This document shows positions 11,653 through 22,070 of a stretch of 39,712 nt of DNA, in pieces; the stretch's first letter is position 1, and the number at the start of each line of letters is the position of its first letter. Location: positions 1-39,712 of the forward strand of contig JAADVB010000177.1 of NCBI GenBank assembly GCA_023334545.1, in the 5' to 3' direction. A model generated the notes under the pieces. That model did no database searches, had not been told where the DNA came from, and saw only the letters and a program-made list of their open reading frames with translations. This stretch comes from Salisapilia sapeloensis. Taxonomy: Eukaryota; Oomycota; Peronosporomycetes; Peronosporales; Salisapiliaceae. The position numbers were made by a program, and so were the translations under genes.

Positions 11653-13605
11653 ATGGCAAAGGGAGAGCAAGAGGAACGTACGTACCAGTATCAGGAGGAC
11701 CTTCCGTCCCTCCCATTGCCCCCTCTCAAGCAAACGCTTGAACGTTACATTAAAAGCTGCGAACCTCTCCTCACGCCCCAAGAGCTCGAGCACACCAAGG
11801 CAGTGTGTCATGACTTTGAGCATGGTGTGGGACAACAACTGCAGTCACTACTTCAGGAACGAGCTGATAACGAACGTAACTGGGTCAAGGAATGGTGGGA
11901 GACCTTCGCGTACCTCCAACCACGCTACCCGTGTGCCATTAACGTCAACTGGTATGGCGTTCTGCCTGGCAATTGGGGTCCGCGGGATATGAGTCAAGCT
12001 GAAGCAGCTTCCATCATGACGATTGCCGTGCTGCAATTCCGTCGAAACCTCTTAAAGTATGAATTTTATGCTCATAAAGTCAAGCGGAATCATATTAATG
12101 ATATAATTATAGCGAAAAATATCCAGTGGAGAAGATGATGGGCCAGCCTCTATGCATGCACACGTACTCTCGTATCTTCAACACGTGCATTATCCCTGGA
12201 GAAGAATGTGACGAAATGCGTCACTACGCACATGATGCCAAGCACATCATCGTCCTCCGAAACAACTGCATCTGGTCTGTCCAAGTCATTGATGACGATG
12301 GCAACGACCTCCCTCTTGCTGATATCCTCAGGTACATCCTCCCGGCCTTCACACACTCTTTTCCTACTGACATGGACATGCAATAGCCAAATCGAGGCCG
12401 TACGACAAGAAGCGACGGGACTCTTTGACCTCGAACGATACCCTCCCATCAGTGTCTTAACATCCGAAAACCGTACCAAGTGGGCTAAAGCACGTCAGCA
12501 TATCATGCAGTTGGATCCGAAGAATAAGGAGTCTTTCGAAATCGTCGAAAAAGCTCTCTTCTGCGTCGCTCTAGACGAACGCTCTCCGGCTAGTTACGAC
12601 GATGTCGCGCGCAATTGTCTCCTAGGAGACGGTCGCAACCGCTACTATGACAAACCCTTCACGCTCATTGTTCATGAAAACTCACGTGGAGGCATTAACG
12701 GCAACCACGTGTGGGCTGATGCTCTCGTCGTCGTCCGACTCTTTGACTACTGTATCAAGTATGTGAACAATAACTTCCGTTCGATCTTTGGTGATCGCAA
12801 GTCGCTACAGCCGACGCGAAATCTCAAGCCACAACGTCTTGAGTGGGAGCTAGATAATGCAGCGTACACTGCGATTGAAGTCGCTAGCGCAGCTGTCGGC
12901 AAGCTGATTCACGCCAGTGACCTCGTAACCTTAGAGTTTAACCACTACGGAGCTGACTTCCTTCGTCGATACAAGCTTACGCCTGACTTTTTCATGCAAC
13001 TAGCGATCCAGCTAGCTCACTTTAAGATGCACCAACGTGTTCCTGCTGTCTATGAAACGGCACATACGCGTATGTTCTACCACGGACGTACGGACACTAT
13101 CAGGTCGCTGACGAACGAATCGCTCGCGTTCGTTCGGACGATGGAGAGCAAGCAAGCGAGTGAAGGAGACAAGTGGACGGCTATGAAGAAGGCTATGGAT
13201 GCGCAGAAAGAGGTGCTTAAGCAGAGTCTGACTGGTAACGGCATCGATCGTCATCTCATGGGTCTCCAAATCGTCTCCGAGTTCTCTGGCATCTCGCCCA
13301 AACCGTCTTTGTTCACGGATAAGGCGTTTGAAGTGAGCAAAAAGTACCTCTTGTCCACGAGCAACATTAGTGGTGGGAAAGGAGCGAGTCCGATCTGGGG
13401 TGGCTTCTCTGCCATGTACGAGGAAGGCTATGGCGCTTGCTATGCTTTGCACTCGGACCGTATCAACGTTAGCATTTCGGCATATCACACTTGTCCAGAG
13501 ACTAGTGCGAGTGCGTTCCGACGCCACTTGGAGACGGCGTTGCTGGATATGGTCGAGCTGTGCCTGTCTCGCAATGTCATCTACCTCGGTAGCTCGAAGA
13601 TTTGA
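11653..13605 (+). CDS. Carnitine O-acyltransferase (CrAT/COT type) ending in SKI
   Basis: Three exons: 11653-12056, 12113-12331 and 12387-13605, total 613 residues (human CrAT is 626). The choline/carnitine acyltransferase fold fills the protein. Visible parts are LPSLPLPPLKQTLERY at the start, YPVEKMMGQPLCM across the first intron, and the catalytic histidine at residue 315 in NGNHVWADA. The substrate-site blocks are STSNISGG, GFSAMYEEGYGACYA and ISAYHTCPET. The enzyme moves short- or medium-chain acyl groups between CoA and carnitine. There is no N-terminal targeting peptide and no CPT1-like membrane pair. The last three residues are SKI, a variant of the peroxisomal PTS1 signal, so peroxisomal or cytosolic placement is inferred. 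Confidence 0.93.
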
Positions 13606-13715
13606 GCAGCACCTTTATACTTGCATGCAATCGGAATGGAGATGGAATTTGGCATATACGAGTCTTGGTCGTTTGTTGTGTATCTATCTTTAGTCGTTTC
13701 GTTATTTGGAAGACC

Positions 13716-14393
13716 ATGGGACGGATTAAAGTACGCGTCTTCACACTTCCATCGAATCCTCGAAAGCAGAACTCGTACGTCGTTGGAACAGTTGAGGTAA
13801 ACTTGATACTTGTAGTTGGATTTGGTGGAGTTGACAGTGAAACGGTAGGGTGGCTTGACACAACCGATTGGAACGGTCCGGATTGACGATGAAGACATGG
13901 AGAGTATGACGTTTAAGAATATTCGACCGTACATTGAGTGCAAGGAAGAGAAGAGCTATACAAGGTACGCCTTTAATGTCGTAGACTACTGAAGTAGGGT
14001 ACTCTAGCGTTTGTAGACGGTCACCTCTGTTTCAAGAGATTCTAGTCATGATGGAAACATGTGCGAACCCATTTCAGCTACGTGGAAGAGCTTCTAGATC
14101 ATATGGCTTTGGATACTATGCTGATGTCGACCAAGACGTGCCTTATTATATCCAAGTATGCTTACTACCTTTGTATACTTGTTCTACATCTTATAGAATG
14201 TTTTGCATAGCCATGTGATGAAGTGAAGACACTTGCTACGTTTATGAATATGACGACGACAGAGTTGCCTGGAGACCTAATTGTTATTCCACACACTCAA
14301 ATAGGTCCTGGATGTCACAAATGTTGCGATGGATGTCCTACCTGCTATGCTGCAATGCCAAAAGTTCAATCAACAACGTTACAATTGGAATAA
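13716..14393 (+). CDS. Unrecognised four-exon protein with C-terminal cysteine cluster
   Basis: Exons 13716-13796, 13849-13964, 14017-14155 and 14211-14393 join with phases 0, 2 and 0 to give 172 residues without a stop. Each intron is 52-55 nt with GT and AG ends. No exon alone would be noticed, but the agreement of four exons in frame and the intron sizes, which match neighbours, support a real gene. The N-terminus is basic (MGRIKVRVFTLPSNPRKQ). The middle is mixed polar and aromatic (RSYGFGYYADVDQDVPYYIQ). The end carries six cysteines in PCDEV and PGCHKCCDGCPTCY, suggesting metal binding or disulfides. There is no signal peptide. I cannot name a family. It ends 20 bp from the stop of the convergent LYR-motif gene. 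Confidence 0.55.
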
Positions 14394-14413
14394 GAAGCCT
14401 AGTAGAAAAGAGT

Positions 14414-14752
14414 TTATTGCTTATCCGAAGACTTGTCACCAACGACTTTCGTGTTACTTGTATGCGTGCTGTCTAGCTTGGATGATGGCAATCGAACACT
14501 ACGACCTAGTTCAACATCCCACTTCATGTCGGAAGGGTTCAAACCAGCATACATGGCCAACTCTTCCACGCCACTTCGAGCTGCATACACTTTGTTCTGG
14601 ATCGCCTTTGGATCCGTCAGCTCCTTATTCTCTTTAAACTCGAGCTTAATGTCCCGCACAATTGCATCTCGCTTTACACTCGGATACCTCTTGCCTAACT
14701 TGAGTAGCTGTCGATAGAGGAATATAACCTCGCGCTTGTCTACTGCCGCCAT
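14414..14752 (-). CDS. LYR-motif (Complex1_LYR) protein
   Basis: A single exon of 112 residues. The LYR signature appears as FLYRQLLKLGKRYPS (LYR at 12-14), followed by a basic helix, a conserved-type phenylalanine in KLEFKENKEL and an alanine-rich helix (VYAARSGVEELAMYAGL). LYRM proteins are small mitochondrial matrix factors. They bind acyl carrier protein and assist Fe-S cluster delivery or assembly of respiratory complexes. Which LYRM this is cannot be decided. The C-terminal 30 residues are polar and probably flexible. The start is the ATG at 14752; the frame runs four codons further up without an ATG. It is divergent from the RNF10-like gene with about 200 bp between. Confidence 0.85.
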   Translation of the reverse strand: MAAVDKREVIFLYRQLLKLGKRYPSVKRDAIVRDIKLEFKENKELTDPKAIQNKVYAARSGVEELAMYAGLNPSDMKWDVELGRSVRLPSSKLDSTHTSNTKVVGDKSSDKQ

Positions 14753-14952
14753 AATGCTTGTCAAAACTTCTTGTCACCTGCCGCCTCGGATTGGCTGAAA
14801 AAGCGTGAATCTTCTCCTATTTTACACCCTCAAGTCTAAATATACGTATCGAATCTTCACTCTTCGAAAGCACGTGCGAGTACCAAGAGCTCAGCTAGGA
14901 CGTGTGTGTGCGTCCAACTACATTTTCATATACTATATCTCCTACGTCAGTT

Positions 14953-16889
14953 ATGAGGTAACTTTCTGCATTGTATTTGCAGCTAGATAGATCTCAGTAG
15001 CGTATTGATTGGATGAATTGATAGCAATTCCGGTCGATCTCGTCGTGGCGCAGGTAACAAGAAGGATCGAATGCGTAACGACGATATGCTCGAGACTCGT
15101 GTGCCTCGACATGGTATCTCTGCCAACCACTTGCTCAATTTCTCATTACCAGAGCGTGAAAAGCATCCGACGCATGACGTACGACGGAACAAGAAACCAG
15201 TGCAGTCCCGTACCCAAGGCGATTTTCTTCAAGCCAAGTACTTGTTGCATCGTATTTGTATCAATTCTATAGTAAACTAACTCGTATCATAGCTTTCGTT
15301 TCGTAGTAGCACCCATGGATGCTGATAATGAGACTGTATTCGCGGATATTGATACTCTCGCCGACTGTATATATTCCATGTCTTCGATCCATCACGACAT
15401 AAACTCATCCAATGTGTAGGGATGAAGGTAGAGCAGGTACTTGTTTGGTATGACGAGAATGAGCGACTGGATTGCCCCATTTGCCTCGATACCTTCCGTG
15501 TACCGAAGATTACTCGCTGTGGACACATCTTCTGGTACGTCCACCCGTCTCATCTACTGTCATCCTACCTATTCACACTTTATCTTCAATAGTTGGCCTT
15601 GTATCCTTCGTTACTTGTCTCTATCTGAAAAGTACTGGCGACGTTGTCCAATGTGTTTCGAATCTGTGCAAAAAAGTCAATTGCGAAGTGTCCACGTGGA
15701 CCAGGTCCGGTTGCCACCAAAAGTAGGCGACACAGTATCCTTCCAGTACATCCAACGCCTTCGATCCAGTCTCTTTCCACACGTACCGTACGCATTGAAC
15801 ACTCGTTCGAATTTACATCGTCCTCCGAGTGTCCATGACTCGGATGTCAAGTACTCTCGAGTCGTCGAAGCAACATCCGAGTCACTTTCGAACTTGGTCT
15901 TGTCTGAAATGCAGCAACTACAGGAGATGGATACGGAAGCACGTAGTTGTGGAGAGACCGAGTCGCTGCCTTTTATCACAGAAGCCATGCAGGCGACGTC
16001 CCAGCGTCTGAACAACCTTCCTTCGCCGCAATATTCTAGCAGTAGCAATACGACAGGAGACACGTACTCTTTCTATCAACTAATCAATGGATGCTACGTC
16101 ATCCTTCATCCTTTGAATATGAAATGTCTTCAGATGGAACATCAAGGTGAAAAGACATCGAATCATGTCTTGGAAGCATGGGCTCAAGACGCATCTACTT
16201 GCGACGGTATGCCATCTCAGGTATCTGGGAAAGTCATTGACGTCGAGCACTTTGTCATGGAAGATGAAGTGGAAAAACGTTTTCGATTTCTTGCACATTG
16301 GCCGAAACTATGTGACTTTTACGTCTGTGAAATTGATTTAAGTGACAGTCTATCACCATCAACGTTATCTGCATTCCATTCGGAGCTGAAGAAACGGCAG
16401 AGCCATCGGAAACGAAAGCAGCATGCTGAGAATAAGCGGATAAGTGAGAGGAAAGCAATGCAGGCAGCGCCTGCTTTTCAGCATAACTATGAAAGCTTTA
16501 CGTTGGAAGGTGATGAGATGCTATGGCCATCTCCGTCGGAAATGTCGTCTTCTAGGACTGACGAAACGGAGGAAGCTGCACCTGCATCGGCGTCTGCGAT
16601 GGAATCGCCGTCCATGATGCCGAGCTCGCCTCCGTTGACAGGGGAAGAAGGATCCTTTGCCAATGTCACGAGGAACTTTGGCTACTTTCCTCGACTGGAT
16701 GGACACGAGTATCCCTCACTTGGGGATAATGCTTCGTCTGAGACGCCTAGAGCGTGGGGCAGTCCGCCGATGTCGGCTGCAAGTCCACCGCTGTTTGCCA
16801 CTAGTGGCTCAAAGCAGGGAAAGAAGGGAAAGAAAGGGAAAAAGGGTGTATCGCTCTTTTCTACAGCGCAGCAGCGTTCGTATCGGTAG
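14953..16889 (+). CDS. RNF10: RNF10-like RING E3 ubiquitin ligase
   Basis: Five exons: 14953-14957, 15025-15237, 15293-15366, 15420-15534 and 15593-16889, total 567 residues. Recognised from ANHLLNFSLPEREKHP, FLQAN joined to FRFVVAP, FADIDTLADW, and a C3HC4 RING from about residue 116 (CPIC, CGHIFCWPCILRYLSLSEK, CPMCFESV). RNF10 and yeast Mag2 ubiquitinate 40S ribosomal proteins uS3 and uS5 in initiation-quality control. The family's histidine/aromatic region continues (GCYVILHPLNMKCLQMEH). The tail is Ser/Pro-rich and ends with a lysine/glycine run. The first exon as built has only 5 nt (ATGAG); a downstream ATG at 15071 is the alternative start. All phases agree. Confidence 0.88.
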
Positions 16890-17542
16890 TCTATCTGTAT
16901 AATCAGATCGTTTAGCTGCACTGCGACAAGATCATAGTCTACGAAATACACTGCTTTGTTCACTAGAAGCTCATATAGTATATAGCTCCATTCATAGCAG
17001 ACAGCAAGGCTGTCGGGAAGGTACTACTGCTATAAAAGTTTGAGTTGATGATCACATGTGAGCATAAGTAGAGCTGATCTCCTTCATCGACAAAAACTAA
17101 TAAGACATAGCCACCTAGCTTTCAATTAGTAGCTTGATCTAGTAATTCATGTGTAGACCGGCAAGACTACTAGCTGCTCACTTGTATGAATCTTGGTGCG
17201 ATGAACTTCGCGGAATGAGACAAGATGTACAGTATAACTTGTTGATATGTTTTACCACTTCTTCAATCTAAGGAGGCTATGTTACTCTATTATCAGCATT
17301 AATGATGCCATCACAGAGACCAGACACCAAGTTCAGTCGCTCCGTTCACAAGTAAAGAAGCGAATCCACTCTCAACATTATAAGCCGAGATCTTACCGCA
17401 CTTCCATTTGGTCGTGTGGCTGCGTAACCTTGGACCGCTAGTCTTAAATAGGCATTCAAATAGGCTTAGTTTGGCGGTATTTTCAAGCAAGCACGGCATG
17501 GTAACGACAGTGGTCAGCAACAAGATAATCACAGTATCCTAG

Positions 17543-17809
17543 GACAGCAGAGATCGAGTCAAAACTCAATTTGAAGCGCGATTTTACCACATTATGCAAG
17601 ACTGGGCCGACTTAGGAAGCACTCCAACCTACTATGATGTCTTTAAAGGCATGCATGATCATGACAGGTACACTAGCACAAGGCATGTTCATGAATGGAT
17701 GAGTACCATCCAAAGACGTGCCCATCTTCATCCATCATTTCCAAAGTTTGCCATACTTTTGCATCTTTCGGCTCAGGTCTATTGTTTAGCTCATTGTAAA
17801 GTATCATGA
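17543..17809 (+). pseudogene. Relic of an LWY-repeat (RXLR-type) effector, fragment 1
   Basis: An open segment of 88 codons preceded directly by a stop. It contains DWADLGSTPTYYDVFKGM followed by a VHEWMSTI helix. This order, a tryptophan, then a Lys/Asp-x-Leu-Gly-x-Thr-Pro turn, then a DVFKGM helix and a later W-x-x-x-I, is what is seen in the alpha-helical LWY repeats of oomycete effectors. There is no start codon with a signal peptide, no RXLR or EER segment, and no neighbouring repeat in the same frame, so it is read as a decayed copy. The similarity is from memory of the repeat pattern and is not proven. Confidence 0.4.
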
Positions 17810-18215
17810 TATAGAAATGAGGCTGTCCATCTTCACAAGTAAGCACGACTTAAGAGCAGTATTTGCTTAATGCGTTTTAGACTTATCATCAAAAAAGGAT
17901 CTCACATCGGTACTGACTCTGCAGTCTCTTCGCTATCACAACAGAGATATCAACAATTATGCCCATTCGGATACTTCTTTAAGTACAGGTTTAAGTAAAG
18001 CAATCAAGATCTAGCTCGCACGAGTTGGTTCTTTGGACCACCACACTGAAATTATGAAGTCGTTGTAGAGCTACCATCGTTCAGTATCCACAAATAATCT
18101 GTTGTGGAAAGTCTATGATAACAATCAGAACATGGTTAGCTGCATATTAGATAGCCTTATTGCCGATTGATGCCATAAATGCCGCCACTCTTCTGTAAAA
18201 AGTATTTAGCGATGA

Positions 18216-18467
18216 TGGCTAAAGCATGGATTAATCAAATCTGGAATCAATGATTTCGTGATGGTTTTGATGCGTATTAATAGCAAAGTCGTACTTGACA
18301 TTCCGCGCATCCTTGAAGACTGGTCGAATGTAATTATCTCAAGGCTTCCATTTCGGGAGGTGTGGAAGCACGCGACTTTGCCAATTGCTAACGACCACTA
18401 CTCCTTATCATTATTTCACCCGAGCTCGCATATACCTTTAAAATGCACTTTGAAATCACTAGAATAG
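18216..18467 (+). pseudogene. Relic of an LWY-repeat (RXLR-type) effector, fragment 2
   Basis: An open segment of 83 codons. It reads WLKHGLIKSGINDFVMVLMR, then a short spacer and LDIPRILEDWSNVI. The pattern W-L-K-x-G, a D-F/V-x-x-x-L helix, then L-x-x-P-x-x-x-x-W-x-x-x-V again matches the repeat logic of LWY effectors. It lies about 400 bp beyond fragment 1, on the same strand but in another frame, with stops between. It lacks a signal peptide. The two fragments may derive from one decayed gene or from two. Confidence 0.4.
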
Positions 18468-18701
18468 GCTAAGCAGATAGATACTTGGAAAGATAAACTA
18501 GTAACAGTTGTAGAGCATGCAGCATTGACAAGGAAGTCGACGAGCAAAAATACATCTTCAAGAACATCATTGCGAGATACGTCTGATTAAAGTCCATTAG
18601 CAACAACAGATGATGACATCGCGCAGCAATGCTCTAAGCCTGTGCTTCCGACCGATCCTGTCGATTCAACTATCACTTCTCGTTTTGCTGTGGCTCTCAA
18701 G

Positions 18702-20315
18702 ATGCAGGTGTTTCCTCCTTTCCTCGTCGTAGCAAGCCTACTCGCTTATGAAGCCACGGCGGAGTGCTCCAGCTGGTCTGATCGCTTCCAAACCGACTTG
18801 GATGGCGTATGCGTTTGCACCGAAGAGAATTGCGACTTCCTGCCGTCCGATCACAAGAACCTATCACCAGGCAAAGTCGGCGTTTACAGTACGACGAAGA
18901 GTGGTGATCGGCTTAAGTATGACGAAGTTTCCATTGCCAGTGGAAACTCAGCGTCCGCCGACTTTGTAATCGATGTGTCTACCAAATACCAAGAGATTAT
19001 TGGCTTTGGCGGTGGCTTCACAGACGCAGCTACCGATAACATCTACACGCTGACGGAGACGTTACAGTCTAAAGTGATTGATGCCTACTTCTCCAATGAC
19101 GGCATCGGGTACAGTCTTGGCCGCGTCCCGATTGCATCCACTGACTTTTCGACGTACATCTACTCGTACAATGACGTCGTTGATGACTTTGAGATGGAAA
19201 ACTTCTCCATCGATGTTGATCGGGAGCCAGGTTCCCACAAACTGACGCTACTCAAGAGAGCGCTGGAAGTGCAACCTGACATGAAGCTCTTTGCATCTTC
19301 TTGGGCGCCTCCTGCGTGGATGACTCGGGAAAACTCCACTCTAAACTGCCATTTGAAAGGCGAACCTGGTAACGGAGAGTACTGGGAGGCACTAGCTCTT
19401 TACTACTCCAAGTTCTTTGATGCGTACAAAGAGGAAGGCATTTCCTTCTGGGGCATGACCGTTCAAAATGAGCCGACGATGTTGGCTGAGTTGAATGCAT
19501 GGCAAAGCCTGCGTCTGACCGTGGAAGAAGAGCGTGACTTTATCAAGTACCATCTCGGTCCGATGATGCAGAAGAATCACCCTGGATTGAAAATCATTGC
19601 TCATGACGATCAAAAGGGTATCATTGACACTCGAATGGGTATCTTTGAAGATGAAGAAGCGCTGCAGTACATCAACGGACTGGGCGTCCACTGGTACCTG
19701 ACCTTGGACTACATCAGTCCCGATGCCGGTAGCTTTGATGTCCTCAAGTCTTTCCATGAATCTTATCCCGATCTCTTTATCCTTGGTACGGAGGCTTGCG
19801 AAGGTGCTGTGCCAAACGGAGTAGGCACTGGAGCCGGTGTGAAGATCACGGACCCTGACATCATTTGGCGCCGTGGTGAAATCATTGCGCAAGACATTCT
19901 CGGCGATCTGAATGCCTTTGCAAGTGGCTGGACGGACTGGAACCTAGTACTGACATCCAGTGGTGGATACTCATGGGCTGACAACAACGTCGACGCTATG
20001 ATCCTCATCGACGAGGATAGTGGAAAGGAATGCTACTTCCAGCCCATGTACTTCATCATGTGGCACATCGCCAAGTTCGTACCTGCTGGATCGAGACGGA
20101 TTGCGCTGACTGCTACGGAAGATTCATGGGAGAATGTCGTATACACTGCATTCGTAACACCGGACAGCAGCGTCGTTGCACTCTTCCTGAACCATGGTGA
20201 TGCAGATGAGTCCATCGGTCTCCAAGTTCCAGGTGGTAACGTCATGCCGTTGGATTTGCCTGGACACTCGATGAAGACGGTTATTTTGCCGACAGAGTTA
20301 GGTGGACACTGCTAA
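18702..20315 (+). CDS. Secreted GH30 glucosylceramidase-like hydrolase
   Basis: A single exon of 537 residues. The start is the ATG opening a clear signal peptide (MQVFPPFLVVASLLAYEATA); upstream codons are open but have no ATG. The mature protein follows GH30 subfamily 1 (glucocerebrosidase). Conserved blocks are IIGFGGGFTDAATDNIYTL, SSWAPPAWM, the acid/base Glu257 in TVQNEP and the nucleophile Glu364 in GTEACEG, then SGWTDWNLVL. A C-terminal beta domain ends the protein. It is expected to remove glucose from glucosylceramide or act on related beta-glucosides in vacuole or outside the cell. Oomycetes carry several GH30 genes, some thought to act on plant material. No membrane anchor is seen. 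Confidence 0.93.
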   Translation: MQVFPPFLVVASLLAYEATAECSSWSDRFQTDLDGVCVCTEENCDFLPSDHKNLSPGKVGVYSTTKSGDRLKYDEVSIASGNSASADFVIDVSTKYQEIIGFGGGFTDAATDNIYTLTETLQSKVIDAYFSNDGIGYSLGRVPIASTDFSTYIYSYNDVVDDFEMENFSIDVDREPGSHKLTLLKRALEVQPDMKLFASSWAPPAWMTRENSTLNCHLKGEPGNGEYWEALALYYSKFFDAYKEEGISFWGMTVQNEPTMLAELNAWQSLRLTVEEERDFIKYHLGPMMQKNHPGLKIIAHDDQKGIIDTRMGIFEDEEALQYINGLGVHWYLTLDYISPDAGSFDVLKSFHESYPDLFILGTEACEGAVPNGVGTGAGVKITDPDIIWRRGEIIAQDILGDLNAFASGWTDWNLVLTSSGGYSWADNNVDAMILIDEDSGKECYFQPMYFIMWHIAKFVPAGSRRIALTATEDSWENVVYTAFVTPDSSVVALFLNHGDADESIGLQVPGGNVMPLDLPGHSMKTVILPTELGGHC

Positions 20316-20497
20316 GTGTAGGAAATGGGTAATTCAATTCAAGAGATTCAAAAAGATTGGAGCATGAAAGAGGGAGTGAAGAGGATATTGTAGCCATACA
20401 TTTGAGTATTATTGAAGTAGAGGATCGAATCTCCACACGTGTCGACAGACGAAACGGACTGAAGAACGACAAATCTTGGGTTCACGTAGTAGTGACA

Positions 20498-22009
20498 ATG
20501 CCGGATGACAGGAGCTCGTTACTGGGTAGACAGTCATCATCGCTCCCAGCGCGATTGATGCAGGTTGTGAAAGAGGTATTCACCATTGCGCTCTGTTCAT
20601 TTGGTGGACCACCAGTGCACGTTAGTCTCGCCCACGAACGCTTCGTCCGTACGATTGAATGTGATCAAAAATTCTGTCACTAGATCCTTTGACCGTCCGA
20701 TATGCTACAGGTAAGCTTGGCTGGCTCTCTGATGACCGCTTAATGGAACTCTTCTCCATTGCATCAGCAATTCCAGGACCCTCTTCTTCCCAGGTCCATA
20801 GCATGCACTTCTATATAAATAACATACTGTCTGAACTAAGCACGCTGTAGCTCATCACTTCCATTGGTTTAACACATGCGGGACCTATCGGTGGCGTGCT
20901 TGCCATTATCACTTGGATCATTCCAGGATGGGTCATCATGACGATACTAGGCATGGGCGCCAAAACTTTTCTCCTTGGTATTCTCCAATCTGCAATCGGA
21001 CACTTGGAGTTTATGAAGACTAAAGCATTCTCTTAGGCGATATCCCTGACTGGTTGGGCGGCTTAGCTCCAGCTGCCGTCTCGCTCATTGTCATCGCAAG
21101 CGTGCGTCTGTGGAAGAAAGTTTGTGGTGATGACACAGCCCGGTGCTTCGTTGCTGCTACCGCAGCTTTTGCCATCATTGTCGCTCACCGATCGACTTCC
21201 TTTATTTATCCGATCGTTTTGGGATCCGGTGGACTGATCATTCTAGCTGCACACCACACCGGATACTCGAGTTCCAGTGAATCGTCAACGCCACGACTTT
21301 CGCAACGTTCCCATAGGTGGTCTTTACTTCCTTGTGAAGTGGTTACTGCATTCCTAATAACTCTTTTATGCACAGACACATTGGCATCAGCCCACTCGCG
21401 GGAATTTTAATTCTCATTGCATGGTTTGCTGTGCTCGTCCTCCTCGCCTTTTATCGTCCACAAGATAACGGACGTGACCTCACCTCTCTCTTCTTTTCCT
21501 TGTACTGGATCGGCTCCATTGTCTTTGGTGGCGGACACGTGGTGCTGCCAATGCTCTTAACAGAGATCGTCAACCAAGGCTGGATGACCAAATCTCAATT
21601 CTTGGCCGGCTTCGCCATCATTCAACTTATCCCAGGGCCTCTTTTTAACATCTCGACATACATTGGAGCAGTAGCGTTCGGACCTGTTGGTGCTCTCGCT
21701 TGTGTATGTGGTCTCTTTGGACCAGGCATCTTGCTATTCTTTGGTCTACTGCCACTGTGGGATCACGTGCGTGGTAACCAGCAGTTGCAAATCTTCTTAA
21801 GCGGTGTCAATGCCGCTGCTGTCGGACTTGTCATTGCATCCTTCTTCTTGCTGTGGCGCAAGACAATGGACACGGATGCAGCAGCCGCTATCGCACTCGT
21901 CTCTGGCCTGTCCGCTGGTGTCTTCGACGTTCCTGGCCCCATGGCGATTCTCTTAGGGGTATTCATTGGACTTGGTTTTAGTCCAAGTCTTTTTACTATC
22001 GGTCATTAG
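20498..22009 (+). CDS. Chromate ion transporter, CHR family, two-domain form
   Basis: Five exons: 20498-20648, 20711-20793, 20851-20977, 21037-21316 and 21376-22009, with phases matching at all four junctions, encode 424 residues. Both halves of the long CHR protein are visible. The first has FGGPPVHVSLAHERFV, KLGWLSDD and SAIPGPSSSQ. The second has FGGGHVVLPMLLTEIVNQGW and QLIPGPLFNISTYIGA. The central linker is hydrophilic (HHTGYSSSSESSTPRL), and about ten membrane segments are present. The family moves chromate or sulfate-like anions; in eukaryotes its natural role is unclear. Donor sites of introns 2 and 4 (GTCCAT and GTGGTC) are weak. It lies 182 bp downstream of the GH30 gene, in the same direction. 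Confidence 0.9.
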
Positions 22010-22070
22010 AAGCAAGCGCATAAGTAAGATGTTCAGTGAAATGAACGCAACATGATCGATTCACTTGGTG

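Larger units (their letters stand above)
16890..18701. other. Gene-poor stretch holding degraded effector-like relics
   Basis: About 1.8 kb between the RNF10-like gene and the GH30 gene, the longest stretch here without an intact gene. It is richer in A+T by eye and full of stops in all frames. Two segments, annotated separately, look like remains of LWY-type effector repeats. The rest (16890-17540, 17810-18215 and 18470-18640) shows no recognisable coding or structural element. Its last part must contain the GH30 promoter. Confidence 0.55.

Noticed and set aside
18642-18701. Upstream extension of the GH30 gene
   Set aside because: No ATG is present there, and the ATG at 18702 opens a clean signal peptide.
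20498-22009. Chromate transporter as a recent bacterial transfer
   Set aside because: It has four oomycete-sized introns and ordinary base composition, and two-domain CHR proteins are known in fungi and oomycetes.
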